DNA of 64,000 nt, taken from Rhodococcus ruber. GTDB lineage: Bacteria > Actinomycetota > Actinomycetes > Mycobacteriales > Mycobacteriaceae. The notes below the pieces were generated by a model. That model saw nothing but the letters and a program-made list of their open reading frames with translations. It was not told where the DNA came from and made no database searches. Position 1 is the stretch's first letter, and every line of letters starts with the position of its first letter. Shown piece by piece: positions 8,494 to 15,990 of this stretch. The position numbers and the translations under genes are program-made. Where the stretch lies: positions 372,001-436,000 of the forward strand of contig NZ_JAPWIJ010000002.1 of assembly GCF_027270735.1 (NCBI RefSeq), in the 5' to 3' direction.

Positions 8494-8943
8494 TCAGGGT
8501 CGAAGAGCCTGCACGATGGCCGTGACACGCCGCTCGCGGGTGTCGTCGCGCTTGGCGTCGGCCACCGAGCGGGCATGCTCCTTACGCGTCGACGGTGCCA
8601 GCGCATCGAACGCCGCTCGGACGGCGGGATCCGCGTCCAGGGCTGCCGCCAACGCCGGCGGCACTTCCACCACCTGCGGTTGGTCGTCCAACTCGATGGT
8701 CACGTCGACGGTGTCGCCGGCCTCGACGCCCAATGTTGCGCGAACGCTCTTGTTGAGGCCGAGCAGATTCTCGCCGCCCATCCGGCCGATGCGACCACGC
8801 ACCGTTTGTCCACCGATCGTGAACCGGACCGGCGGCGTCTTGGTGGAACCGAGGGACGCAACCTGCTCGTCACTGAGCACAATTGCTGCTGCTGGGCCTC
8901 GTGATTCGAGGACCGTGGACATGCGCAGAACGGTTGCTGCCAT
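8494..8943 (-). CDS. DUF1905/YdeI-type protein
   Basis: 149 residues. The N-terminal about 90 residues form a small beta-barrel of DUF1905 type (VRFTIGGQTVRGRIGRMGGENLLGLNKSVRATLGVEAGDTVDV). The C-terminal part PPALAAALDADPAVRAAFDALAPSTRKEHARSV is the YdeI/OmpD-associated helical motif. Proteins with this pair are widespread and linked to bacteriocin or peptide protection in enterobacteria, but the function in actinobacteria is unproven. A second ATG lies 7 codons downstream and may be the true start. Confidence 0.8.
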   Translation of the reverse strand: MAATVLRMSTVLESRGPAAAIVLSDEQVASLGSTKTPPVRFTIGGQTVRGRIGRMGGENLLGLNKSVRATLGVEAGDTVDVTIELDDQPQVVEVPPALAAALDADPAVRAAFDALAPSTRKEHARSVADAKRDDTRERRVTAIVQALRP

Positions 8944-8970
8944 GCGAACAGGCTATCCGTCGAAGGTCGG

Positions 8971-9438
8971 TCAGGCCCCGGCTTCGACGATTCGCTTGAT
9001 TGCCGCCAGCGTCCGAGGGATACCGTCGAGTGCCGCCTGGCTACGAGTCTCGATTTCCTGCTGCGCGTCGTCGCCGAACTTGCGGTGGAAGTGGGCAATT
9101 CCGTCGGGTAGAAAGTTCCAGTTCTCGGTCAGGCGGGTGCCACCGTCCACCGGCTCGAGGGTGTAGCCCCAGCGGACGAAATTGTCGCCCACCACCCAGG
9201 CGAACTCACGTCCGGGTTCGGCTGCAGCCACTGTCGACACCGTTTCCCACGTGCGGCCCGGCACCACGTTGCGCCCGGTGAACGTAGATCCGACACCACC
9301 GCCACCGGGCTCGTTCCACCAGCACTTCTGGCAGATCGGGCTCCATTCACCCGTACGGGTGACGTCGGAGACGACGGCGTACACATCGTCGACCGACGCA
9401 GCGACGGCAATGGATTCGGAGAACTCGAGTGCAGTCAT
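8971..9438 (-). CDS. SRPBCC-family (START-like) protein
   Basis: 155 residues with the polyketide-cyclase/dehydrase layout: N-terminal strand FSESIAVAASVDDVYAVVSDVTRTGEWSP, central strands including TWETVSTV and FAWVVGD, and a long C-terminal helix. Such proteins bind a hydrophobic ligand in a deep pocket; the ligand cannot be told. The start MTALEFSES fits the fold exactly; the upstream extension of the frame has no family features. Divergent from the ClpP pair. Confidence 0.8.
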   Translation of the reverse strand: MTALEFSESIAVAASVDDVYAVVSDVTRTGEWSPICQKCWWNEPGGGGVGSTFTGRNVVPGRTWETVSTVAAAEPGREFAWVVGDNFVRWGYTLEPVDGGTRLTENWNFLPDGIAHFHRKFGDDAQQEIETRSQAALDGIPRTLAAIKRIVEAGA

Positions 9439-9504
9439 CTCACCATTGTCCCTCGGCGGCCGACGCAGCTGTGAGCAGAGTCGCTGCCCACAGCAGAACA
9501 ACTG

Positions 9505-9530
9505 GTGTGCAATCGAATTCGGATTCACAC
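9505..9530. promoter_or_regulatory. Imperfect dyad before the accessory clpP pair
   Basis: GTGTG (9505-9509), GAATTC (9515-9520) and CACAC (9526-9530) form a symmetric 26-bp element centred between 9517 and 9518, ending 7 bp before the proposed ATG of the first ClpP gene. It could be the site of the convergent XRE regulator at 10727-11029, which is inferred only from position. Confidence 0.35.
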
Positions 9531-9537
9531 TCGACTC

Positions 9538-10146
9538 ATGAGCGAAGCGCCTCGAATGTTCCCGCCCGAACTCCGCAACCAACTCCTCCGTCATCGAGTT
9601 CTCGTGCTCGACGGCGCACTCGACGACGACAACGGCACCGTCCTCACCACTCACCTGCTGACGTTGGCAGCCGAGAATTCCTCCGCCGACATTGCACTGT
9701 GGATTCACTCTCCGGGAGGTTCGGTTCCCGCAATGCTCGCCATCCGGGACGTGATGCACCTCGTGCCCTGCGACGTCTCGACCCTCGCGCTCGGATTGGC
9801 CTGCAGCGCTGGTCAATTCCTACTGTCGTCAGGAACGCGAGGAAAACGGTACGCCCTGCCTCATTCCCGGATCCTGATGCATCAAGGCTCCGCCGGCATA
9901 GGAGGGTCGGCCGTCGAAGTAGAAGTACAGGCCAACGATCTGAGGCACACCCGCGATACCGTTCTCGGTCTCATCGCCGACGACACGGGGCAAACACGTG
10001 AGCAGATCTTCGACGACTCTCTGCACGATCGCTGGTTCACCGCAGAGGCTGCCCGCGAGTACGGGTTCGTGGACGCGATCGTCGACTCGTTCGATCAGGT
10101 CATGCCTGCTCGACGGGTGTCCTTCGGAATGGAGATGGCCCGATGA
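9538..10146 (+). CDS. Accessory ClpP-family protease subunit (catalytic triad intact)
   Basis: 202 residues from ATG 9538 (an in-frame GTG at 9505 would run through the dyad). ClpP serine peptidases form tetradecameric chambers that degrade proteins fed by Clp ATPases. The triad is visible: Ser90 in LGLACSAGQF, His115 in RILMHQ, Asp164 in LHDRWFTAEAAREYG. It is more divergent than housekeeping ClpP1/P2 (no long conserved SPGG-SIYDTM sequence; instead SPGGSVPAMLAIRDVM). The next clpP-like gene overlaps its stop by 4 bases, so the two are translated together and probably form a mixed ring. Confidence 0.9.
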   Translation: MSEAPRMFPPELRNQLLRHRVLVLDGALDDDNGTVLTTHLLTLAAENSSADIALWIHSPGGSVPAMLAIRDVMHLVPCDVSTLALGLACSAGQFLLSSGTRGKRYALPHSRILMHQGSAGIGGSAVEVEVQANDLRHTRDTVLGLIADDTGQTREQIFDDSLHDRWFTAEAAREYGFVDAIVDSFDQVMPARRVSFGMEMAR

Positions 10147-10769
10147 GCACGTACACGATTCCCAATGTGATCACACGAGATTCCCGTGGAGAACGCGTCG
10201 TCGACGTCTATTCGCACCTGCTCAGTGAGCGCATCGTCTACCTCGGCACCGGGATCGATGCAGGTGTTGCGAACGCGATGATCGCGCAACTTCTGCACTT
10301 GGAGGCCGATTCCCCCGATCAGGAGATTTCGATGTACATCAACTGCGAGGGCGGTGACACGGCCGCCATGCTGGCCGTCTACGACACCATGCAGTTCATC
10401 GGATCACCGGTTGCCACAACATGTGTGGGCCAAGCCGTCGCAGCAGGTGCTGTGCTGCTCGCTGCCGGCGCACCAGGGCGACGCTCTGCGCTGACCCACA
10501 GCCGGGTGGTGTTGCATCAACCAGCTGCGCAGGGACGCGGCACCATTCCCGACCTGATTCTGGCTGCAGACGAGGTGGTCCGAGTCCGGGCCGAGATGGA
10601 ATCGATCCTTGCAAGACACACGGGCCGCGACGCGGCGACACTGCGCCACGACACCGACCGGGATCTGGTGTTGACGGCCTACGCTGCCCGTGAATACGGC
10701 GTCGTCGACCAGGTTCTCGAGGGGCGTCAGGCAGCCATCAACGTCGCATCTCCTCGCGACAGGTCATGA
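10143..10769 (+). CDS. Accessory ClpP-like subunit lacking the catalytic serine
   Basis: 208 residues, ClpP fold throughout (INCEGGDTAAMLAVYDTMQF, RVVLHQP, YAAREYGVVD). At the nucleophile position the consensus GQAASMG reads GQAVAAG, so Ser is replaced by Ala100 (codon GCA at 10440-10442). His125 and Asp174 remain. By comparison with cyanobacterial and plastid ClpR, this is predicted to be a structural or regulatory, non-cleaving subunit assembled with the active partner encoded just upstream. Its 3' end overlaps the convergent XRE gene by 43 bp. Confidence 0.88.
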   Translation: MSTYTIPNVITRDSRGERVVDVYSHLLSERIVYLGTGIDAGVANAMIAQLLHLEADSPDQEISMYINCEGGDTAAMLAVYDTMQFIGSPVATTCVGQAVAAGAVLLAAGAPGRRSALTHSRVVLHQPAAQGRGTIPDLILAADEVVRVRAEMESILARHTGRDAATLRHDTDRDLVLTAYAAREYGVVDQVLEGRQAAINVASPRDRS

Positions 10770-11029
10770 TGCGCAAGGCGTGAGATATCTGCCATCGACG
10801 TGCCCAATGCACCGACGACGGCCGCAAGGATCTCACTCGACGGGTCCTTGCGGCCACGCTCGACCTCCGACAAGTACTGCGGCGCAATGCCTGCGCGGGC
10901 AGCGGTCTCGGCCAGAGTGTCACCGCGAGCGTGTCTGCGCTCGCGTAGCCTTCGACCGACCACCTCGCGCCACAACGGTTCCACTACGCGCGCTGCTCGG
11001 CGCTCATCGATTCGTATGACCTCGCCCAT
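10727..11029 (-). CDS. XRE-family regulator, ClgR/PopR-like
   Basis: 100 residues with one helix-turn-helix: VGRRLRERRHARGDTLAETA followed by ARAGIAPQYLSEVERGRKDPSSEILAAVVGAL, the compact single-domain layout of ClgR and PopR, actinobacterial activators of clp genes. ClgR-type proteins are themselves Clp substrates; the C-terminus here ends in ATLMAA, and a terminal Ala-Ala is the kind of tail seen in such substrates. Convergent and overlapping with the clpP-like gene. Regulation of the accessory clpP pair is inferred. Confidence 0.82.
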   Translation of the reverse strand: MGEVIRIDERRAARVVEPLWREVVGRRLRERRHARGDTLAETAARAGIAPQYLSEVERGRKDPSSEILAAVVGALGTSMADISRLAHHDLSRGDATLMAA

Positions 11030-11074
11030 GATCGGAGCCTAGGCCTCGATTCCATGAGGTGTCGGCGATTCTGC

Positions 11075-11530
11075 TCAGAGCAGAGAGTCCGGTTTGACGA
11101 ACGTCTTCGCAAAACGCTTCTGCCAGGGCGTTTCCATGGCCCGTTGCGAGTAGTGTCGCCGGACGTAGTCGATCGCCGCATTGCCGGGCACACCGTCGAG
11201 CGCGACGAGGCACGCCAGTGCTGTGCCAGTTCTCCCCACCCCACCGGTGCACGCAATCTCGACCTTCTCGGTTGTAGAGCGGCGCAATGCTTCTCGTAGT
11301 ACCACCGCGAGCTCCTTCGAGTCGGACGGGAGCCAGAAGTCGGGCCAACGAACCCATCGGCTGTCCCAGTCGAATCCACCAGGATCTCTGCCCTGCAGGT
11401 AGACCCCGAGAGCAGGCCGTGGGCCGCCCGGCATCGGATCGCGCAAGGCGCGGCCACGAACGAGACTGCCCGACGGCAACCGCAGCACGCCCCGGCTGTG
11501 TTGATCCCACATTCGGCGCGTCCTTCCCAT
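11075..11530 (-). CDS. Protein tyrosine phosphatase-family protein
   Basis: About 151 residues from the ATG at 11530 (a second ATG lies at 11512). The CX5R phosphatase loop is CTGGVGRTGTA (Cys94 to Arg100), followed by a helix ACLVALDGVPGNAAIDYVRRHY, the usual layout of dual-specificity phosphatases. A general-acid Asp may lie in the WVRWPDFWLPSD segment about 30 residues before the loop. Small cytosolic phosphatase of unknown substrate; no partner kinase nearby. Confidence 0.78.
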   Translation of the reverse strand: MGRTRRMWDQHSRGVLRLPSGSLVRGRALRDPMPGGPRPALGVYLQGRDPGGFDWDSRWVRWPDFWLPSDSKELAVVLREALRRSTTEKVEIACTGGVGRTGTALACLVALDGVPGNAAIDYVRRHYSQRAMETPWQKRFAKTFVKPDSLL

Positions 11531-11577
11531 GCCGTTCGCGACACCTGTTTCTGCCCAGCACCGATTATTGTGCCCCC

Positions 11578-11853
11578 ATGCGCTCAGTTGTTCTTGCCTT
11601 CGCCGCACTAGGGCTCACGGTGGGTCTGCTTGCGTCCGTGTCCGGATGGGCCGGAACCCTGTACGTGGAACCCGGACAAATGAGCCGGGCCTACGCGACC
11701 ACTGCTGATATCGCCGTGCAGGTTCGAGTCGGCCTGTTCCTCGACTGGTGGACAAAAGCGCAACCCATCGTCGGTGCCGTTGTCGGTGCCGCGTTCGGCT
11801 TCACTCTTTTCCGGTGCGGCTTCCGACTGACACGCGACGGAAGGCCTGGCTGA
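11578..11853 (+). CDS. Small membrane protein, two spans
   Basis: 91 residues beginning MRSVVLAFAALGLTVGLLAS, a hydrophobic first segment, then an extracytoplasmic loop (GTLYVEPGQMSRAYATTAD) and a second span (AQPIVGAVVGAAFGFTLF) with a basic tail. No family recognised. Divergent from the phosphatase gene, 47 bp from its proposed start. Confidence 0.6.
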   Translation: MRSVVLAFAALGLTVGLLASVSGWAGTLYVEPGQMSRAYATTADIAVQVRVGLFLDWWTKAQPIVGAVVGAAFGFTLFRCGFRLTRDGRPG

Positions 11854-11869
11854 GCTGCGCGACCGATAG

Positions 11870-12601
11870 TCACTTACTCGCTTCAGGCTTCGTCCACTCG
11901 ATCGTGTGCCGAAACCCTATGCGGTGTCGCATTACCGCGCCCGGGAGCCGCTTCTCCACCAAGTGACCGATCTCGTCGAAGCTCAGCACCGGCTCTTTGA
12001 CCGGAAACGGTGGTGGCGGTGCTAAGACCGGACTCGGCCACGGGCGGTGCAGAAATCCGACCAATGGATTGGTGACGATCGAGACCGCATCCCACAGCAG
12101 ATCTTCCGCGCTTCGTGGCGGCGCGAGCCCGACGATGAGTGCGCGTCCGCCCGGCGCGAGAATTCGTTCGACATGGCGTAATGCGTCGTCCATGTCGAGG
12201 TGATGCAGGACGGCGACCATGGTCACGAGATCGATCGAATCGTCTGCCCAGGAGTCGAGTTGGCTGTCTGTGATCGACACATTGTTCACGTCGGCAGAGG
12301 TGATCTCTGCGATTCGGCGCATCTCCCAATTGCGGTCCGCCCCCGCGACCTGATCGAAGTGTGGAGCCAATGCACGCACCAGACCGCCTCGGCCACAGCC
12401 CATGTCGAGTGCTCTACCGCGCCTGTCGGGCAGGTTCGCCAGAATCCAACTGTGAAAGTAGTCGTTGTGACTCCATGGGTGTCGCTCGTTCAGCTCGCGA
12501 AGCCACTGGGCTCCTCTGCCTCCGATAAGGGACGTTCCCATTCGTCTCAGCACCACGGAACCCAGTATCCACGAGGCGCGGCGACGCCGACTCGACCACA
12601 C
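11870..12601 (-). CDS. Class I SAM-dependent methyltransferase
   Basis: 243 residues from GTG 12601, three bases after the stop of the upstream hydrolase, which suggests coupling; ATG 12541 (223 residues) is an alternative. Motif I is ALDMGCGRGGLVRAL, motif II includes SIDLVTMVAVLHHLDM, and APGGRALIVGLAPP is post-motif. The C-terminal proline-rich stretch (SPVLAPPPPFPVKEP) is unusual for the family. Substrate unknown. Confidence 0.85.
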   Translation of the reverse strand: MWSSRRRRASWILGSVVLRRMGTSLIGGRGAQWLRELNERHPWSHNDYFHSWILANLPDRRGRALDMGCGRGGLVRALAPHFDQVAGADRNWEMRRIAEITSADVNNVSITDSQLDSWADDSIDLVTMVAVLHHLDMDDALRHVERILAPGGRALIVGLAPPRSAEDLLWDAVSIVTNPLVGFLHRPWPSPVLAPPPPFPVKEPVLSFDEIGHLVEKRLPGAVMRHRIGFRHTIEWTKPEASK

Positions 12602-12604
12602 AGG

Positions 12605-13453
12605 TCAACCCAACCAAGCATCCAAGGCCTGTTTGACGAGCGATGGAGCTTCCAGCGGTGCCAGATGCCCCACGCCCGGAAGTGCGATCACCTTCGATCG
12701 ACCCGGCAACAACTGCCGCAGTCGATATGCCTGGTCGACGGGAATCCACGGGTCCTGCTCGCCCCATCCGATGGACGTGTCGCAGCGGACTCGGGGAAGC
12801 GCGTCGACGATCGGTCGCGTGTCCTCGGGCCGCAGTTCGGCGATCTGTCGGTAGAAGGCTGGCTGACCCTCGTCGGAGTTCCAGGGTTCGGTCAACATCG
12901 CCACGGTGTCTCGGTGTAGTCGCTGATGTGATGCTCCTGCAATGTATTCGGAGACGAGTGCTGCGTGCAGGGGAGCCGGCAGCGCGGCGAAAACGTCGCT
13001 GTGGTCCGCGACGAGCTGGAAGAACGGAGATCCCCACGGGTCCAGGGTCACCACGTCCCACACGAACAAACTGCCGTAGTCGCGTCCGTGTGTCAGGTGG
13101 GTTCCCAGGGCGACTGCACCGCCGATATCGTGCGCGACGACGAAGGGTCGCTCCAACTTCCAATGGTCGAGCAACATCGCAAATCGCGACATCTGGGTGG
13201 CCAGGTCGGTCCGCACGTGAGATCCCCGTGCGGAGCGGCCGTATCCCGGCATGTCCCACAGGTAGACCCGATGTCCAGCGCCGAGGTGTCGAGCGGCCTC
13301 GATCCAGACCTGTGCCGACCAGGGGGTTCCATGGCAGAACACGACGTCGGCGGATGGCACGTCCACATCGGGAGTCAGCTCGTAGGTCGCTACCGAAGCG
13401 CCGCCCACGGACACGAAGATGGGCTCCGGTAGATCGAATCTGTCGATCGTCAT
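12605..13453 (-). CDS. Alpha/beta hydrolase with Asp nucleophile
   Basis: 282 residues. The oxyanion region is FCHGTPWSAQVWIEAA. The nucleophile elbow reads VVAHDIGGAVALG with Asp in place of Ser, as in epoxide hydrolases and dehalogenases. The catalytic His is in LPGVGHLAPLEAP and the acid probably lies in IGWGEQDPWIP. A haloalkane dehalogenase is disfavoured because the residue after the nucleophile is Ile, not Trp. Divergent from the MerR gene across a perfect 20-bp palindrome, so probably controlled by it. Confidence 0.85.
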   Translation of the reverse strand: MTIDRFDLPEPIFVSVGGASVATYELTPDVDVPSADVVFCHGTPWSAQVWIEAARHLGAGHRVYLWDMPGYGRSARGSHVRTDLATQMSRFAMLLDHWKLERPFVVAHDIGGAVALGTHLTHGRDYGSLFVWDVVTLDPWGSPFFQLVADHSDVFAALPAPLHAALVSEYIAGASHQRLHRDTVAMLTEPWNSDEGQPAFYRQIAELRPEDTRPIVDALPRVRCDTSIGWGEQDPWIPVDQAYRLRQLLPGRSKVIALPGVGHLAPLEAPSLVKQALDAWLG

Positions 13454-13468
13454 GGCGATGAACGTAAT

Positions 13469-13488
13469 ACTTCAGGTCGACCTGAAGT
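13469..13488. promoter_or_regulatory. Perfect 20-bp palindrome, MerR operator
   Basis: ACTTCAGGTCGACCTGAAGT is a perfect palindrome in the 55-bp gap between the divergent hydrolase and MerR genes. Its position and length match the operators bound by MerR dimers between -35 and -10. Confidence 0.75.
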
Positions 13489-13508
13489 CAACGTGAGAGC
13501 ATCGGCAG

Positions 13509-13889
13509 GTGAAGATCGGAGAGGTTGCGCGGGAGCTCGACGTTCCGACCCATGTCTTGAGACATTGGGACGACGCCGGTGTCGTTGTGCCACAGCGCCT
13601 ACCGTCGGGCCACCGCGACTACAGCGAGGAACATGTGCGACGACTGCGAGTGCTGCGTGCCTGTCAGGGCGTCGGGATCAGCTTGGCCGATATTCGCCTG
13701 ATACTTCATCGAGACGAGCCCGAACGTACCGCAGTGATCGAAGAACAACTGGCTCGAATACGACGGCAACAAGCTCAACTCGACTACGCCGAGCGCTTCC
13801 TCGCGCACGTTGTCTCGTGCACACATGACCTGCTCACCCGATGTGCGCAGTGCAGCGAGTACTCGGCTACGCAGGTTCGATCGACGTGA
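13509..13889 (+). CDS. MerR-family transcriptional regulator
   Basis: 126 residues starting at GTG 13509. The winged helix is MKIGEVARELDVPTHVLRHWDDAGVVVP with RLPSGHRDYSEEHVRRL as the wing, then a coiled-coil dimer helix (DEPERTAVIEEQLARIRRQQAQLDYAERF). The C-terminus carries a Cys cluster (VSCTHDLLTRCAQCSEY) that might bind a metal or respond to thiols; cysteines are otherwise rare in this region. Likely controls the divergent hydrolase. Confidence 0.88.
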   Translation: MKIGEVARELDVPTHVLRHWDDAGVVVPQRLPSGHRDYSEEHVRRLRVLRACQGVGISLADIRLILHRDEPERTAVIEEQLARIRRQQAQLDYAERFLAHVVSCTHDLLTRCAQCSEYSATQVRST

Positions 13890-13901
13890 GACGGTGACAC
13901 A

Positions 13902-14861
13902 GTGACCGGCGCCGAATCTCTCTCGACAATGGGTCCGTCCATTCGAGCATGGGTGAGTCGACACCTGAACGCCGGTGAACGAATCATCGAATCCGAAACA
14001 CTATCCGGCGGTATCACCGCAGACATCCGGAAGCTGACCATCGGGACGACAGATGGATTCAGTCGGAACCTGGTGTTGCGCACCTACACAGATCCAGCCA
14101 GCGTGCTACACGCCGAGGATTCATTGCGCCGGGAAAGCGCAGCCCTGACATTTCTTTCGGGCTCGGGCGTGCCGGTTCCCCAACTGGTGGCATTCGATCC
14201 CACCGCTGCCCATTGTGAGTACCCCTCACTCCTCATGACCCATCTGCCGGGTTCGACGGTTCTCACCGACGATGGCGTGCGCGAGCGGGTCGCCCTTCTT
14301 GCCCGGCAACTCGTCGAGATTCATGCGGTGAAGGCCGAACCCAGACCCCGTGAGTATCAGGCGATGACGACTGCAGATTCCGTCGTGGTGCCCGCCCGAG
14401 CAGGCGCGAAAGTGTGGGCCGCCGCGATAGACGTATTACGCAGGCCTGTGCCGACATACGACGGACGAGTTCTGCATCGAGACTTCCAACCTGGGAACGT
14501 CCTGTTCGACGTATCGCAGAACGCCACGCCTCGAATCACCGGAGTTGTCGACTGGGCGGGGGCATCGTGGGGTCCGACGGATCTCGACGTAGCGCATTGC
14601 TCGACCAATCTTGCTCTGCTGCACGGGCCACAGTGGGGACCGCAGTTCGCCTCTGCCTACGAAGATGCCGGCGGCGTTCTCTCCGAGAGCACACGATCGC
14701 GGCAGTACTGGCGCGTGCGCGACGCGCTGGCCTGTTCCGAGGAGGTGCAGTTGTGGGCTGCCCCGTGGCGCGAAGCGGGGCGCACCGACTTGACGCCAGG
14801 CGTCGTCGAGGATCGATTGGACGCGTACATCTCCATGTTGATGGACGCGCGTGGTCAGTGA
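13902..14861 (+). CDS. Aminoglycoside phosphotransferase-family kinase
   Basis: 319 residues from GTG 13902, 12 bp after the MerR gene and possibly cotranscribed. The catalytic loop is VLHRDFQPGNVLFD (Asp base), and the metal-binding segment is ITGVVDWAGASWGPTDLDVAH. The N-lobe has LSGGITADIRKLTI and the ATP-anchoring VLRTY. Such enzymes phosphorylate small alcohols or antibiotics; the substrate cannot be told. Confidence 0.82.
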   Translation: MTGAESLSTMGPSIRAWVSRHLNAGERIIESETLSGGITADIRKLTIGTTDGFSRNLVLRTYTDPASVLHAEDSLRRESAALTFLSGSGVPVPQLVAFDPTAAHCEYPSLLMTHLPGSTVLTDDGVRERVALLARQLVEIHAVKAEPRPREYQAMTTADSVVVPARAGAKVWAAAIDVLRRPVPTYDGRVLHRDFQPGNVLFDVSQNATPRITGVVDWAGASWGPTDLDVAHCSTNLALLHGPQWGPQFASAYEDAGGVLSESTRSRQYWRVRDALACSEEVQLWAAPWREAGRTDLTPGVVEDRLDAYISMLMDARGQ

Positions 14862-15265
14862 GCTTCCAACACCTCCGCGAGTCTCTTCAGGTCTTCGGCG
14901 ACCATGCCGAGATCGCGCTCGAATTCTTCGTCACTCAGTTCGATCTGGCGGACCGTGAACAGAATTTCCGCACCATTTGGATGGCTGAGTACCCGTACTG
15001 GGTTGTTCACTGTGGTGCCGGACGGCAACGTCACGTCATGGTCGAGGACGCCGAGGTCGTTGTGTGGCACAAAGCGGACTGTCACCCGCCCCATCGGCGA
15101 TTCAGCGATCAGTCGATCACCGTCGATGGTCACGGGACTGTTCGCCAATCCTGCTGCCCATCTGGGTAAGTTCGCGGGATTCGCGGCGAACTCGTACACA
15201 TCCTCGGGTGTGCGCCTTATGACTCGACTGACGTGTCGACTTGCGACTGCGGGTTCGTGGTTCAT
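14855..15265 (-). CDS. SRPBCC-family protein
   Basis: 136 residues from the ATG at 15265: RHVSRVIRRTPEDVYEFAANPANLPRWAAGL is the first strand and helices of a START-like fold, followed by strands VTIDGDRLIAESPMGRVTVRF and a long C-terminal helix. Ligand unknown. It is 105 bp downstream of the PadR gene on the same strand and overlaps the convergent kinase gene by 7 bp. Confidence 0.78.
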   Translation of the reverse strand: MNHEPAVASRHVSRVIRRTPEDVYEFAANPANLPRWAAGLANSPVTIDGDRLIAESPMGRVTVRFVPHNDLGVLDHDVTLPSGTTVNNPVRVLSHPNGAEILFTVRQIELSDEEFERDLGMVAEDLKRLAEVLEAH

Positions 15266-15369
15266 GCCAGTGACGCTACGTACGAGGAGCTTTCGCCGCG
15301 CGGGAATCGCGCCACCAGCATCTTCACCTGAGGAAGACCGGATCAGATCGGCGCATACGTCGGGAACGA

Positions 15370-15915
15370 TCAACGACCGGTCACCCAGACGAGATTCCCG
15401 CTATCGACATCGGCGATGATCTGTTCGAGCCATTCAGCGTCGTGGGCGAGCTTCGAGCGCATGTAGTGGGCTTCGATCATGTGCAGCGGGGGAATGTCGG
15501 TCTTGCTCAGGGCGTCTTCCAGTCGGGCAACTGCGTCGCGGACCGCCGCGGCTCGCACCGACAACAACTCTCGGGCCTCCTGTTTGTCGAGTATGCCGAC
15601 ATACGCCAATGCAGTAGTGAAGGCGCGTCCTTCGATCAAATCCGAGTCCATAACCTGTCGAATCACGTTCTGCCTGAGCGCTTCTACGCCGTCGGGAGTT
15701 ATTTCGACGATTGGAGGCGTTCGGGAGTCGTCGTTTCGAATCCAGCCTTCTGCTCGAAGCCGCTCGATCAGCGTGTACACGGTGCCGTTGCGCACGGTCA
15801 TGTGCGCGTGACGAGACCTGAGCTCGGTAAAGATCGCATAGGAGTGCCGGGGTTCTTCGACAAGCAACCCAAGGATCGGAAGGACCAGTGGGTTCAGTAG
15901 AGCGTTGGTCGGCAC
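15370..15915 (-). CDS. PadR-family transcriptional regulator
   Basis: 181 residues. N-terminal PadR winged helix: LVLPILGLLVEEPRHSYAIFTELRSR, then VRNGTVYTLIERLRAEGWI and the wing PPIVEITPDGVEALRQ. The C-terminal half is the long helical dimer domain with VRAAAVRDAVARLEDAL. Divergent from the glycosidase-like gene with two identical palindromic repeats between them, so it likely represses itself and that gene. Confidence 0.88.
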   Translation of the reverse strand: MPTNALLNPLVLPILGLLVEEPRHSYAIFTELRSRHAHMTVRNGTVYTLIERLRAEGWIRNDDSRTPPIVEITPDGVEALRQNVIRQVMDSDLIEGRAFTTALAYVGILDKQEARELLSVRAAAVRDAVARLEDALSKTDIPPLHMIEAHYMRSKLAHDAEWLEQIIADVDSGNLVWVTGR

Positions 15916-15934
15916 AGATCAAGAATAGACACCA

Positions 15935-15980
15935 TGACCGTATACGGCTACCGTTCCCGAAGAGTGACCGTATACGGCTA
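15935..15980. promoter_or_regulatory. Twin PadR operators
   Basis: TGACCGTATACGGCTA is present twice, at 15935-15950 and 15965-15980, exactly 30 bp apart (close to three turns). Each contains the palindrome CCGTATACGG. The pair sits between the divergent PadR and TIM-barrel hydrolase genes, ending 10 bp before the latter's ATG. Confidence 0.75.
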
Positions 15981-15990
15981 AGGGGAATCG

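Noticed and set aside
10143-10769. Second ClpP as an ordinary active protease
   Set aside because: The nucleophile position is Ala (GQAVAAG) although the fold and the other triad residues are present.
12605-13453. Haloalkane dehalogenase
   Set aside because: The residue after the Asp nucleophile is Ile and the halide-binding Trp signature is missing; kept as alpha/beta hydrolase.
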